Below, piece after piece: positions 63,731 through 64,000 of a stretch of 64,000 bases of DNA (its first letter is position 1; each line of letters opens with the position of its first letter). The notes beneath the pieces are model-generated. The model searched no databases. It was not told the DNA's origin and was given only the letters and a program-made list of their open reading frames with translations. Source of the stretch: Culex pipiens pallens (Eukaryota; Arthropoda; Insecta; Diptera; Culicidae); NCBI RefSeq assembly GCF_016801865.2, contig NC_068939.1:146454105-146518104 (forward strand). Direction: 5' to 3'. The position numbers were made by a program, and so were the translations under genes.

Positions 63731-64000
63731 ATTATCCAAACATCCAAACAGTGGTCGTGTCTTTTTCCTGCAATTCTGCATGAAAGTAAGGAAGAGGTGT
63801 TAGACTTGATTCCCGGGACACTTGATCCTTCGCCTGCATCTCGTCAGCATGTGGATAAAAAAGAGCTTTATTCTTAAAAACTGTGCGAAATTGAGTCAGA
63901 CTAATTGTGGAAAACAAAGAAAAAAAAATGTTCGGATTGAGTTACACACATTTTGCAATTAGGGAGGCTTGATCCCTGCATTTTTACAGTCACTGGAACA
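63731..64000. other. Unassigned sequence
   Basis: Runs to the window edge. Short frames on both strands, nothing recognised. Confidence 0.4.

Overview
The window reads as mosquito (culicine, most likely Culex-like) nuclear DNA. That is an inference from the element set: a BEL/Pao LTR retrotransposon, a Jockey-clade non-LTR retrotransposon, tRNA-headed SINEs, hAT and TA-target MITEs, long fold-back repeats and an AT-rich background. I find no convincing host exon, rRNA gene, functional tRNA gene or CRISPR array. Nearly everything I can name is mobile DNA or tandem repeat.

Layout. 1-6.7 kb: fold-back and MITE copies, one with a 90-bp minisatellite (1.93-2.19 kb), a repeat interrupted by a tRNA-headed insertion (2.6-3.0 kb), and three copies of a ~290-bp TA-microsatellite-flanked repeat (5.1-6.2 kb), one split by a retroposed fragment with a 14-bp target duplication. 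6.7-12.3 kb: two copies of a large palindromic fold-back family ('A') and a SINE with a 13-bp target duplication; the second A copy carries a 433-bp 'D' insertion. 13.3-20.4 kb: a ~1.26-kb TA-target element with a SINE inside, two hAT MITEs with 8-bp duplications, and a palindromic TA-target MITE. 20.55-22.69 kb: a 2.1-kb satellite of the heptamer AACAATT. 22.7-26 kb: a palindromic fold-back ('H') and a 1.73-kb hAT-like element with nested elements. 27-36.5 kb: a second D copy, dispersed repeats, tRNA-like SINE heads, and a 934-bp MITE.

37.08-39.84 kb is the most interesting region: a Crypton-like element encoding a tyrosine recombinase (R...HxxR...Y signature, one GT-AG intron). It is inactivated by a Trp-to-stop change and by a 904-bp insertion. 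The insertion has ~370-bp terminal inverted repeats, begins and ends with CACAGTG (identical to the V(D)J RSS heptamer) and is flanked by a GC-rich 5-bp duplication, CACCG, which together point to the Transib/RAG superfamily. It separates the recombinase's tyrosine nucleophile from the rest of the active site. The D repeats elsewhere match both ends of this Crypton-like element and so look like its internally deleted, non-autonomous derivatives.

39.96-46.61 kb: a full-length BEL/Pao element on the minus strand, with 382-bp LTRs identical by eye, 5-bp duplication AATAG and one uninterrupted 1811-codon Gag-Pol frame, so a very recent insertion. 48.3 kb: a second heptamer array (AACAAAC). 50.6-57.6 kb: another copy of the 934-bp MITE in opposite orientation and more A, H and F copies. 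59.2-63.65 kb: a Jockey-clade element on the minus strand with an ORF1 frameshift, a broken endonuclease and FADD changed to FADN in the reverse transcriptase, hence dead. The single-copy-looking stretches between elements contain only short open frames with no recognisable product.
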